The position numbers were made by a program, and so were the translations under genes. Shown in pieces: positions 26,306-34,213 of a stretch of 59,312 bases of DNA. The stretch spans positions 1-59,312 of the forward strand of contig NZ_JADPSA010000040.1 in the NCBI RefSeq assembly GCF_017347085.1. The letters are read 5' to 3'. The notes below the pieces were generated by a model. That model saw nothing but the letters and a program-made list of their open reading frames with translations, was not told the DNA's origin and ran no database searches. This DNA comes from Nesterenkonia sp. E16_10. Its GTDB lineage: Bacteria; Actinomycetota; Actinomycetes; Actinomycetales; Micrococcaceae. Each line of letters starts with the position of its first letter. Position 1 is the first letter of the stretch.

Positions 26306-26390
26306 GGTCTGAACCCTTCTAGTGTCGACTCATTCGAGCTCGCAAGTCTGCTCCATTCCAGCACAGAGGACCTGCGGATGACAGCGCACC

Positions 26391-27806
26391 TCAGACCAGG
26401 GCCGGCTTGAACTCTGTTCCCACCGCGCGACTAGGTTCCACGCGGCGCCAGGCCTCGGCCAGGATCTCCACGGCGAGGCTGGTCTCCTCCGCGGGGTAGC
26501 TCAGGGGGAAACGGAGGAAACGCTCGAAGGCCCCTCCGAGTCCGAACCGTGGGCCGGCACCGATGGGAAGGCCGCCGTCGCGCGCCGCCAGGGCGAGCTG
26601 GGAACTGACGGGGTCTCCGATGTTGACCCAGGTGCACAGCCCTCCCGCCACGTGCGGCACCTCCCACTCCGGGAAGTTCGCTCCGAGCAGGCGCTCGACG
26701 TGATCGCGCCCCTCGGTGAGCTGAACGGTCCGAAAGCGCAGGATCTCGTCGTACTGCCCGAGCAGCTCAAGGGCGATGAGCTGTTCGAGGATGGGGGTTC
26801 CCAGGTCCTGGGCGTATCGAGCTTGTTCGAGTCGTCTGATCTTCTCGGGCTGCGCGCGGATCCACCCGATCCTCAGCCCTCCCCACACGGTCTTTCCCAT
26901 AGATCCCACGAGGATCGCCGGCCCATACGCCGCCAGCGGCGCTCCCGCGGCACCGTCGATGCGCAGGTCCGCCGTCGTCTCGTCTGCGACCACCAGCGAA
27001 TCGTGGCGAGCGGCGAGGTTCATGAGCAGCTCACGCTGGGGAGCCGGCATGACGGCGCCCGTGGGGTTGTGGAAATCCGGCATGACATACGCGAGCGCCG
27101 GATTCGCGCTGCGGAAGGCTTGCATGAGCCCGTGATCGTCCCAGCCGCGGAGGGGATCGACCGTGACGGTCACGAGTCTGCGGGCGGCTGATTTCAAGGC
27201 GTCGTAGGCGTGCGGGTAGCTCGGAGCCTCCACGAGAGCGGTGTCTGCGCGAGAGAGAAACGTCTTGGTGATCAGCGAGATCGCATGCTGGGCCCCTAGC
27301 GTCACCATGATGTTTCCCGGGTCGGTCGGCAGGCCTTTGGCCGTGTACCGATCGGCGAGCGCCTGGCGGAGGCGAGGCAGCCCAAGGGGGTCATAGCCAG
27401 TGCCGCTGAGGTAAGCCGGCAGTGCTTGCGCCGCTCGCAGCGAGGCCTCCCCGACCTGTGGCGCCGCAGGGAGCGCAGCTTTGCTGAAGTCGAGAGTGGT
27501 GGTGGTGCGCGCCTCGATGTGCTCGACCGGGCCATGACGACCCGGAATCGCGACCACGCTTCCGGATCCTCGGGTGCTGTGCAGGTAGCCAGCCTCTCGA
27601 AGACGCGCATAGGCCGCCGCGACGGTCGTGCGGCTCACTCCCAGCTCGGAGGCAAGCTCACGTTCCGCGGGCAGCCGCGTGCCGAGTGGGATCCGTCCAT
27701 CCAGGGTGAGGAGCCTGATGCGATCCGCGAGAGCGCTGTAGGCCGACCCGGCCACGCGCCAGTGACCGAGCTCAGCGGCCAACCGGCGAGCAGTGAGAAC
27801 CATCAT
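26391..27806 (-). CDS. MocR-family PLP-dependent transcriptional regulator (YczR-like)
   Basis: A 471-residue fusion of a GntR-type winged helix (ALADRIRLLTLDGRIPLGTRLPAERELASELGVSRTTVAAAY, residues ~20-65) to a fold-type I aminotransferase domain. The PLP-binding lysine is in GSMGKTVWGGLRIGW, and the NPTGA and DETTADLR segments that contact PLP are present. Such proteins use the aminotransferase domain as a vitamin-B6 sensor. It is divergent from a yczE gene with 61 bp between the starts. That pairing marks the YczR subgroup, which is thought to control its YczE neighbour. A perfect inverted repeat in the gap is the likely operator. ATG 27803 is an alternative start. Confidence 0.88.
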   Translation of the reverse strand: MMVLTARRLAAELGHWRVAGSAYSALADRIRLLTLDGRIPLGTRLPAERELASELGVSRTTVAAAYARLREAGYLHSTRGSGSVVAIPGRHGPVEHIEARTTTTLDFSKAALPAAPQVGEASLRAAQALPAYLSGTGYDPLGLPRLRQALADRYTAKGLPTDPGNIMVTLGAQHAISLITKTFLSRADTALVEAPSYPHAYDALKSAARRLVTVTVDPLRGWDDHGLMQAFRSANPALAYVMPDFHNPTGAVMPAPQRELLMNLAARHDSLVVADETTADLRIDGAAGAPLAAYGPAILVGSMGKTVWGGLRIGWIRAQPEKIRRLEQARYAQDLGTPILEQLIALELLGQYDEILRFRTVQLTEGRDHVERLLGANFPEWEVPHVAGGLCTWVNIGDPVSSQLALAARDGGLPIGAGPRFGLGGAFERFLRFPLSYPAEETSLAVEILAEAWRRVEPSRAVGTEFKPALV

Positions 27807-27823
27807 CAGTCCACCCTGCCACA

Positions 27824-27848
27824 ATTGGCATCTTGTTGTAATGCCAAT
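27824..27848. promoter_or_regulatory. Inverted repeat between mocR and yczE, candidate operator
   Basis: ATTGGCAT (27824-27831) and ATGCCAAT (27841-27848) form a perfect 8-bp inverted repeat with a 9-bp spacer that includes CTTGTTGTA. It lies 18 bp from the mocR start and 19 bp from the yczE start, so a bound regulator could act on both promoters. MocR regulators bind paired sites in such divergent gaps. Confidence 0.65.
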
Positions 27849-27867
27849 CTGCTGGTGAACTTCTCTC

Positions 27868-28557
27868 ATGACCCTTCTGAGCGCGTGGCGCGGCACCCAA
27901 CTGTTGATCGGGCTGTTCCTCTACGGGTTCTCGCTGGCGATGATGATCAGAGCCACCCTCGGCGTCTCGCCCTGGGACGTCCTGGGTCAAGGCTCCGCGC
28001 TGCAGACAGGCCTGCCCTTCGGCGTCATGACCAACATCATCGGCCTCATCGTGCTGCTGCTGTGGATCCCGCTGCGGCAGAAGCCCGGTGTCGGCACCAT
28101 CCTCAATGTCCTCCTCGTAGGCCCCAGCGCAGAGGTCGGCCTGGCGGTCCTCCGTGAACCCGAGACCCTGTGGGCACGCATCCTGTTGTTCACCGGTGGC
28201 CTGATCCTCCTCGCCGCCGCGAGCGGACTCTACATCGGAGCGCAATACGGACCCGGACCCAGAGATGGGCTCATGACTGGGATGCATCGTCGTTTCGGGT
28301 TGCCCATATGGTTCGTGCGCACCGCGATCGAAGGCACAGTTCTTCTCCTGGGCTGGCTCCTCGGTGGTCCTGTCGGAGTTGGCACGGTCGCTGTGGTCCT
28401 GCTCATCGGCCCGCTGGTCCACCTGGCGCTGCCGATCTTTCTTATCCCCATACCCGAGCAGAACCCACAAGGCACTGCGCCGAAACACCCCGATCGGCCC
28501 TCACAGACCGAGAGTGTGGACGTCGGCGGCGAAGCCCGCGGACCCAAGGGTGCATGA
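27868..28557 (+). CDS. yczE: YczE-family membrane protein
   Basis: A 229-residue protein with about five to six transmembrane segments. Family features are LGVSPWDVLGQG after the first span, TNIIGLIVLLLW, AQYGPGPRDGLMTGMHRRFG and LGWLLGGPVGVGTV; a ~35-residue hydrophilic tail follows. YczE proteins are paired with MocR/YczR regulators in many bacteria and have been suggested to transport a B6-related or similar compound, but the substrate is not established. ATG 27868 has no clear ribosome-binding site. Confidence 0.85.
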   Translation: MTLLSAWRGTQLLIGLFLYGFSLAMMIRATLGVSPWDVLGQGSALQTGLPFGVMTNIIGLIVLLLWIPLRQKPGVGTILNVLLVGPSAEVGLAVLREPETLWARILLFTGGLILLAAASGLYIGAQYGPGPRDGLMTGMHRRFGLPIWFVRTAIEGTVLLLGWLLGGPVGVGTVAVVLLIGPLVHLALPIFLIPIPEQNPQGTAPKHPDRPSQTESVDVGGEARGPKGA

Positions 28558-28793
28558 CGGCATCGGCCCCGGCGCGTCCTCCCCTCCACCGTTCGACGTC
28601 GGCACCATGATCCTGGCTCAGGTCGTATGTGCGATCGCAACCTGTGGAGCCGGGAACACGGCAGGATTCACGGAATAGACCAGCCCCGCGTCAACCGGGC
28701 CGGTCAGGTCCTCGCAACCGGGCCTGAATTATGGTGTGCTTCTCTTCACACGCGCGACCGTCCTGGGCGGTCCACTTCGGAGAGAGGTATCGA

Positions 28794-30275
28794 ATGAGTC
28801 CAGAGGTCGTCGGGTTCGCGATCGTGATGCTGGCAGCAGTGATGCTGATCGGCAAATACATCCGGGTCAAAGTGCCGTTCATTCAGAAGCTCCTGCTGCC
28901 CAGCGCCATCATCGCCGGCTTCATCGGACTCATCATCGGCCCCCAGGTCTTGGGCCGTCTCGGCGAACCCCTGGGCTGGGGCTGGTTGGAGGATGGTGGA
29001 CTGCTCACGACTGGGATCTTCGACGTCTGGGCCGAACTGCCTGGACTGCTGATCTCGGTGGTCTTCGCCACGTTGTTCCTGGGATCGAGGATCCCGTCCC
29101 CGGTGCGGGCAGCGAAGCTGGTCGGCCCACAGCTCTCGATCGGTGTGGCCTACGGCTCCGGCCAGTACGTCATCGGCATCACGCTGGGGCTGCTGGTGCT
29201 CTCTCCGCTGCTCGGGGTGGACCCGATCTTCGGTGCGCTGCTCGAGATTGCTTTCGAAGGTGGTCATGGCACCGCTGCCGGCATGCAGCCCGCCTTCGAT
29301 GACATGGGAATCCCAGAGGCAACAGACCTCGCCCTGGCCATCGCCACCGTGGGGCTCGTCTTCGGCATCCTGATCGGCATCTCGGTCATCAACTGGGGCG
29401 TGCGCACCGGGCGAACCCGAGTGATCAAGAACGTCTCCAAGCAGTCCAAGGCCGAATTGCGCGGGCTCTACAGCAAGAAGGAGAACGTCTCCACCGGCCG
29501 GATGACCGCGCGTCCCAGCTCGATCGAACCGCTGACGCTGCATGTGGCGATCGTGGGGCTGGCCATCATCATCGGGTGGATCATCCTGGAGGGGCTGGTC
29601 TGGGTCGAGGACCAGCTCTGGGGCCAGCCGGGATCGGTCTTTTCCGAGGAGGGCCTGACCCTGTTGGGCTATGTTCCGCTGTTCCCGCTGGCGATGATCG
29701 GTGGAGTGATCATCCAGGTGATCCTGGATCGCACCGGCAACACCAACCTGGTCGACCACGAGACCATGAAGCGCATCCAGGGCCTGGCTCTGGACATCCT
29801 GATCGTGGCCGCACTGGCGACCATCTCCTTGGAGGTCATCGCGAACTTCTGGGAGACCTTCCTGATCCTCTCGGTCGCAGGCATCCTGTTCTGCACCACG
29901 ATCCTGCTGGTCTGCACCCCGCGCATCATCCCGGAATTCTGGCTGGAGCGCGGCATCGGCGACTTCGGGCAGTCCATGGGCGTCACGGCCACTGGTCTGG
30001 TTCTGCTGCGGGTGGCCGATCCCTACGACGAGTCCCCCGCCCTGGAGGCCTTCGGCTATAAGCAGTTGTTCTTCGAGCCGTTCTTCGGCGGTGGGCTGAT
30101 CACAGCCCTGGCGATCCCGATCATGGTCGCCACCGGCAACGTCTATATCGTCCTGATCCCGATGATCGTGCTGTTCATCGCCTCCCTGGTGGTCGGCCGG
30201 ATCTACTTCCGAGGAGTGCGCTCGGGCCGGTGGAAAGACCCCTCCGTGGAGGCGGCCAAGGTCAAGCAGGAGTGA
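28794..30275 (+). CDS. gltS: Sodium/glutamate symporter, GltS (ESS) family
   Basis: A 493-residue polytopic protein with two related halves of five to six spans each. The GltS re-entrant loop motif appears as FEGGHGTAAGMQPAF in the first half, and its counterpart lies in GVTATGLVLLRVADP in the second. Members take up glutamate or related dicarboxylic amino acids with Na+. ATG 28794 has GAGAGG seven bases upstream; the frame open from 28731 includes a poor upstream ATG. The 236-bp gap after yczE holds no gene. It is convergent with the flavoprotein gene, with a hairpin between. Confidence 0.88.
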   Translation: MSPEVVGFAIVMLAAVMLIGKYIRVKVPFIQKLLLPSAIIAGFIGLIIGPQVLGRLGEPLGWGWLEDGGLLTTGIFDVWAELPGLLISVVFATLFLGSRIPSPVRAAKLVGPQLSIGVAYGSGQYVIGITLGLLVLSPLLGVDPIFGALLEIAFEGGHGTAAGMQPAFDDMGIPEATDLALAIATVGLVFGILIGISVINWGVRTGRTRVIKNVSKQSKAELRGLYSKKENVSTGRMTARPSSIEPLTLHVAIVGLAIIIGWIILEGLVWVEDQLWGQPGSVFSEEGLTLLGYVPLFPLAMIGGVIIQVILDRTGNTNLVDHETMKRIQGLALDILIVAALATISLEVIANFWETFLILSVAGILFCTTILLVCTPRIIPEFWLERGIGDFGQSMGVTATGLVLLRVADPYDESPALEAFGYKQLFFEPFFGGGLITALAIPIMVATGNVYIVLIPMIVLFIASLVVGRIYFRGVRSGRWKDPSVEAAKVKQE

Positions 30276-30306
30276 GCGGAACTGCGCTCACTCTCTCGCC
30301 GCCTCT

Positions 30307-30328
30307 CGGCAGCTGGAATCAGCTGCCG
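30307..30328. terminator. Bidirectional hairpin between gltS and flavoprotein gene
   Basis: A perfect 9-bp stem, CGGCAGCTG and CAGCTGCCG with a GAAT loop, starts 31 bp after the gltS stop and overlaps the last codons and stop of the convergent flavoprotein gene. It lacks a T-run, as is usual in high-GC genomes. Its position fits termination of gltS. Confidence 0.5.
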
Positions 30329-31779
30329 GGGCGGCCGTAGCTCTCCAGGAGCCGCAGCCAGATCTCGCTGATCGTGGGATAGGCCGGGACCGCATGCCAG
30401 AGACGGTCCAGCGGCACCTCGGCGCTGACCGCGATCGTCGCGGCATGCAGCAGCTCTGCCACGTCGGGGGCGACGAAGGTCATCCCCAGGATCACCCGGC
30501 GCTGCTCATCGACGACCATGCGCGCCTTGCCTGAGTATCCGTCGGCATGCAGCGCCGCGCCTGCGACGTCGCCGAGCTCGTAGTCCACCACACGGATCTC
30601 ATATCCGGCCTCGCGGGCCGCCGCCGCGGTGAGCCCTACCGAGGCCACCTCCGGGTCGGTGAAGGTCACCTGAGGCACGGCCGCGTGATCTGCCGTGGCG
30701 ACATGTGCGCCCCAGGGGGCGTCATCGACCTTCGCACCTCGGGCACGGGCGACGACGACGTCCCCGGCCGCGCGGGCCTGGTACTTGCCCTGGTGTGTGA
30801 GCAGGGCGCGATGGGTCACGTCGCCGACGGCGTAGAGCCAGTCGAACCCGGAGACCCGCATGGTGTCGTCCGTCTCGATCCAGGAGCCCGGCTCCAGATC
30901 TACGGTCTCAAGACCCAGATCCCCGGTGCGCGGGGTGCGCCCGGTGGCGGCGAGCACCTCCTCGACCACGAGCGTCTCACCGGTGGACGTCTCGAGGCGG
31001 ACCCCCTCACCCGTGCGGCTCACCCGTTCCGGAGCGGTGTGCAGCCGCAGCTCCACCCCTTGTGCCTCGAGTGCCTCGCCGACCAGCTCACCGGCGAAGG
31101 GTTCCATGCCTCCCAGCAGACCGCTGCGCGCCAAGACCGTCACCTTGCTGCCGAGGCCGGCATACGCCGTGGCCAGCTCCGCGGCCACCACACCGCCCCC
31201 GATGATCGCAAGGCTCTTCGGCACGCTCTGCGCGCTGGTGCCCTCGCGGCTCGTCCAGGGATGAGATTCATGCAGTCCAGGCACCTCGGGGATCGCTGCA
31301 GCGGAGCCGGTGGCCAGGACCACAGCGTGCCGGGCCGTGATCGATGTGACGCTGCCGTCGGCGGCGGTGACGCTGACCTCTCGGGGACCCCTGATCCGGG
31401 CATGACCGCGGAGCAGCTCGATCCCGGCACCCTGGAGCCAGCTCACCTGCCCCTCGTCCTTCCACCCGCTGGTGAAGGAGTCGCGGCGGGAGAGCACCGC
31501 GTCGACGTCGAGCTCCCCGGTCACCGCCTGGGCGGCTCCGGAGACTCCGCGGGCGGCTCGCAACGCCTGCGCCGAGCGCAGCAGCGCCTTCGAGGGCATG
31601 CATGCCCAGTACGAGCACTCTCCACCGACAAGCTCTGCCTCCACGATCACCACGCTCAGGCCCCCCTGAACGGCGCGATCGGCGGCGTTCTCACCGACAG
31701 CTCCTCCCCCGATGACGATCAGGTCGTAGACCTGGCCCGCAGGAGACTGCTGATCTGGTGCTTCTGCCTGGGATTCCAT
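30319..31779 (-). CDS. FAD-dependent pyridine nucleotide-disulfide oxidoreductase
   Basis: A 486-residue class I flavoprotein: FAD fold LIVIGGGAVGENAADRAVQGG, redox disulfide ECSYWACMPSKALLR, NAD(P) fold AIIGGGVVAAELATAYAGLG and YAVGDVTH for the second FAD contact. The C-terminal interface usually supplies a catalytic His-Glu pair in HPTxxE; here it reads HAVPAYPTISE, so the position before PT is tyrosine. Related actinobacterial proteins are annotated as mercuric-reductase- or dihydrolipoamide-dehydrogenase-like, substrate unknown. No N- or C-terminal extra CC pairs typical of mercuric reductases are seen. GGAG sits seven bases before ATG 31779. It lies in the accessory block next to the phosphotriesterase remnant. 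Confidence 0.85.
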   Translation of the reverse strand: MESQAEAPDQQSPAGQVYDLIVIGGGAVGENAADRAVQGGLSVVIVEAELVGGECSYWACMPSKALLRSAQALRAARGVSGAAQAVTGELDVDAVLSRRDSFTSGWKDEGQVSWLQGAGIELLRGHARIRGPREVSVTAADGSVTSITARHAVVLATGSAAAIPEVPGLHESHPWTSREGTSAQSVPKSLAIIGGGVVAAELATAYAGLGSKVTVLARSGLLGGMEPFAGELVGEALEAQGVELRLHTAPERVSRTGEGVRLETSTGETLVVEEVLAATGRTPRTGDLGLETVDLEPGSWIETDDTMRVSGFDWLYAVGDVTHRALLTHQGKYQARAAGDVVVARARGAKVDDAPWGAHVATADHAAVPQVTFTDPEVASVGLTAAAAREAGYEIRVVDYELGDVAGAALHADGYSGKARMVVDEQRRVILGMTFVAPDVAELLHAATIAVSAEVPLDRLWHAVPAYPTISEIWLRLLESYGRPGS

Positions 31780-31904
31780 GACTGCTCCTTGGGATGGCGG
31801 GGGTGCTCTTCGGTCGCTGCTCGGCCCGGCCGCACGAGATGCCGCTGCGCCTTGTCCTAGTGCTCAACGCGACACCCCCGCGCTCTATTCATCAGGCCCG
31901 AATC

Positions 31905-32507
31905 CAGCGGCGGCTGTTCCTGGGCGACATCCAGTCCGGCAGCGCCGGCACCGAGATGCGCGCGGCGCTCATCAAGATCTGTTCGGACAGGGCCGGCATC
32001 ACCGAGGACATGGCCCAGGTCTTCACCGCGGCGGCCGAGGCGCACCGGAGCACCGGGTCGCCGATCACCACCCATTCGGACCCGGGTTCACGCGGAGGCC
32101 TGGATCAGCAGCGACTGCTCCGGCGCCTGGAAGTGGATCTGACCCGGGCGGTCATCGGGCACAGCGGAGACTCCACCGATCTGGAGTACCTCAAGGAGCT
32201 CGCCCGGGCCGGGTCCTTCCTCGGCTTCGCCGCTTCGGGATGCGCCACACCGGATCCGACGAGGACCGGATCAGAATGCTTCTGAACCTCCTGGAACTCG
32301 GTCTCGAAGACCAGCTGCTGCTCTCCCACGACGCGGCGGTCTCCAGCCGGATCACCCCGCCCTCCTGGCGCACGGCGCACACCCCGCACTGGCGGAGGGA
32401 CCACCTGCATCGACGGATCCTGCCCCAGCTGCGGGCGCAGGGCATGGACTCTGTCGTGGAGCATCGACTCATGGTGGGGAACCCGCGCCGAGGTCCTGGC
32501 AGTGGCC
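31905..32507 (+). pseudogene. Phosphotriesterase-family hydrolase remnant, truncated and frameshifted
   Basis: Two successive frames together give the C-terminal half of a phosphotriesterase-like metallohydrolase. Frame one gives RAALIKICSDRAGITED (metal-bridging lysine), PITTHSDPG and VIGHSGDSTDLEYLKEL (metal histidines), up to AGSFLGF. Near 32229 one base is missing: GGCTTCGCCGC stands where GGC-TTC-GAC-CGC (FDRFG) is expected. The second frame continues RFGMRHTGSDEDRIRMLL, LLLSHDAA (metal aspartate) and ends LMVGNPRR. The N-terminal ~150 residues with the HxH metal site are gone. The 3' end runs directly into TetR coding sequence, as if by deletion. It cannot encode an active enzyme. Confidence 0.75.
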
Positions 32508-33083
32508 ACCGAGGCCTTCGCCGATGACGGATACTCAGGGGCTCGCATCGACGAGATCGCTCGCCGCACCCGCACCACCAAGCGGATGATCTACTACTAC
32601 TTCGGCGGCAAGGAGAAGCTCTACCTCGCAGTGCTGGAGAACGCCTACCGCGGGATCCGGCAGGCCGAACAGTCCCTGCACGTCGATGAGACGCAGCCGA
32701 TCGACGCGCTGCGCGAGCTCGCCGAGCTGACCTATGAGCACCACCTGCGCAACACCGCCTTCATCCGGCTGGTCGCGATCGAGAACATCCACCGCGGCAA
32801 GTTCATCCGGAAGGTGGAGTCCCTGGGCGACCTGGGCAAGCCGTCGGTGACCATCCTCGAGGGGATCATCGCCGAGGGAAAGAAGCAGGGGGCCTTCCGC
32901 GAGGAGGTCAATGCGCTGGACCTGCACCTCTTGATCAGCTCCTACTGCGTGTTCCAGGTCGCGAACCGATACACCTTCGGGCACCTCTTCGACCCGGACT
33001 TCACCACCGAGTCCCGCCAGGAGCACATGCGCCGGTTCATCGGCGACGTCGTCGTCGCCTGGGCCACCCACCCCACGCGTTGA
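32502..33083 (+). CDS. TetR-family regulator, probably missing its native 5' end
   Basis: A 193-residue protein from GTG 32502. The helix-turn-helix is GYSGARIDEIARRTRTTKRMIYYYFGGKEKLYLAVLE, and the C-terminal ligand domain is complete. In-frame homology starts earlier at TRAEVLAVATEAFADDG (from ~32481), without a start codon, where the sequence changes from phosphotriesterase to TetR reading. The native promoter and first ~10-15 codons are therefore probably lost. A GTG start would trim helix 1, so DNA binding may be impaired. The stop codon TGA is also the first three bases of the 68-bp element at 33081. Target genes are unknown. Confidence 0.75.
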   Translation: MATEAFADDGYSGARIDEIARRTRTTKRMIYYYFGGKEKLYLAVLENAYRGIRQAEQSLHVDETQPIDALRELAELTYEHHLRNTAFIRLVAIENIHRGKFIRKVESLGDLGKPSVTILEGIIAEGKKQGAFREEVNALDLHLLISSYCVFQVANRYTFGHLFDPDFTTESRQEHMRRFIGDVVVAWATHPTR

Positions 33084-33148
33084 GGGGCGGATTCTGCGAG
33101 CATCTGACCCCTCACGAGGCCTCAGATAGTCGCAGAATCCGCCCCTCG
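33081..33148. repeat. 68-bp hairpin element, right copy
   Basis: Arms at 33081-33100 and 33129-33148 match as inverted copies over 18 bp (GGGGCGGATTCTGCGA and complement). The centre continues the hairpin with ATCTGA/TCAGAT and CCTC/GAGG, so nearly the whole 68 bp can fold into one stem. It lies between the convergent tetR and prs genes and supplies the tetR stop codon. As a structure it could terminate both transcripts. Arms are almost identical to the left copy at 23469-23536. Confidence 0.85.
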
Positions 33149-33179
33149 GCGCAGGGTGAGTGCGGGACGGCGCTGCTGG

Positions 33180-34160
33180 TTATGCGTGACCGTCGAAGAG
33201 GGAGGTCACCGAGCCGTCGGTGAAGACCTCCTTGATCGCCCGGGCCAGGATCGGCGCGATCGAGAGCACGGTGAGCGTCTCGAAGCGCTTCTCCTCGGGG
33301 ATCGGCAGCGTGTTGGTCACCACGATCTCGCGCGCCCCACAGTTGGCCAGCCGCTCGGCGGCGGGGTCGGAGAACACCGCGTGGGTCGCGGCGATGATGA
33401 CGTCCTTGGCCCCGGCGTCCTTGAGCACCTGCACGGCCCCGGAGATGGTGCCACCGGTGTCGATCATGTCGTCGATGAGCACGCAGGTGCGGCCCTCGAC
33501 CTGGCCCACGACCTGCTTGGAGACCGCCTTGTTCGGCTGGGTCACGTCGCGGGTCTTGTGCACGAAGGCCAGCGGCGCGCCGCCCAGGCGCTCGGCCCAC
33601 TGCTCGGCCACGCGGACCCGACCGGTGTCTGGGGAGACCACGGTGACCTCGTCGTCGGCGACGCGGCCGCGGATGTGATCAGCCAGCAGCGGCACCGCGA
33701 AGAGGTGATCCACCGGGCCGTTGAAGAATCCCTGGATCTGCGCAGTGTGCAGGTCCACGCTCATGATCCGGTCAGCGCCGGCGGCCTTATAGAGGTCCGC
33801 GACCAGTCGGGCCGAGATCGGCTCGCGGCCGCGGCCCTTCTTGTCCTGGCGGGCATAGGGGTAGAACGGGGAGACCACGGTGATCCGCTTGGCCGAGGCG
33901 CGCTTCATGGAGTCGACCATGATGAGCTGCTCCATGAGCCAGTTGTTCATCGGCGCCGGGTGGGACTGCAGCAGGAAGATGTCCTTGCCGCGGACCGATT
34001 CAGAGGATCGGACGTAGATCTCTCCGTTGGCGAAGTCGTAGGCGCTGATCGGCAGCAGCTCGGTGCCGAGCTCCTTCGCGATCTCCTCGGCCAGCTCCGG
34101 GTGTGCGCGCCCCGATGCCAGCACCAGCGTCTTCTCCCCGCTCAGCCTGATTTCGTCCAT
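33180..34160 (-). CDS. prs: Ribose-phosphate pyrophosphokinase
   Basis: A 326-residue PRPP synthase, making PRPP from ribose 5-phosphate and ATP for nucleotide, His and Trp synthesis. Motifs: SGRAHPELAEEIAKELG at the N-terminus, the ATP-binding FPYARQDKKGRGREPISA-type segment, DLHTAQIQGFF at the metal site and the PRPP-binding loop VLIDDMIDTGGTI. It lies 53 bp after glmU on the same strand, the standard actinobacterial glmU-prs order. rplY, which usually follows, is displaced by the accessory block. Confidence 0.97.
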   Translation of the reverse strand: MDEIRLSGEKTLVLASGRAHPELAEEIAKELGTELLPISAYDFANGEIYVRSSESVRGKDIFLLQSHPAPMNNWLMEQLIMVDSMKRASAKRITVVSPFYPYARQDKKGRGREPISARLVADLYKAAGADRIMSVDLHTAQIQGFFNGPVDHLFAVPLLADHIRGRVADDEVTVVSPDTGRVRVAEQWAERLGGAPLAFVHKTRDVTQPNKAVSKQVVGQVEGRTCVLIDDMIDTGGTISGAVQVLKDAGAKDVIIAATHAVFSDPAAERLANCGAREIVVTNTLPIPEEKRFETLTVLSIAPILARAIKEVFTDGSVTSLFDGHA

Positions 34161-34213
34161 GGGTGTTGTTGCCTCTCGCCGGCGTTGCTGTGGGTGGGTT
34201 AAGTAGGTGGTCG

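Larger units (their letters stand above)
19760..33150. other. Accessory block inserted between rplY and prs
   Basis: In most actinobacteria glmU, prs, rplY and pth are contiguous. Here glmU-prs and rplY-pth keep order and strand but are separated by 13.6 kb of catabolic, transport and regulatory genes, including three damaged genes. No integrase, transposase or tRNA-derived attachment site is visible. The right end coincides with a 68-bp hairpin element; the left end falls just downstream of pcaJ. Confidence 0.55.

Noticed and set aside
31794-31904. N-terminal part of the open frame before the phosphotriesterase remnant as a gene start
   Set aside because: Sequence before ~31905 shows no phosphotriesterase homology and no ribosome-binding site; it is likely flanking DNA read through.
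33081-33148. 68-bp elements considered as attachment sites or insertion-sequence ends
   Set aside because: No integrase or transposase lies between or beside them, no target-site duplication is seen, and each copy is itself a complete inverted repeat.
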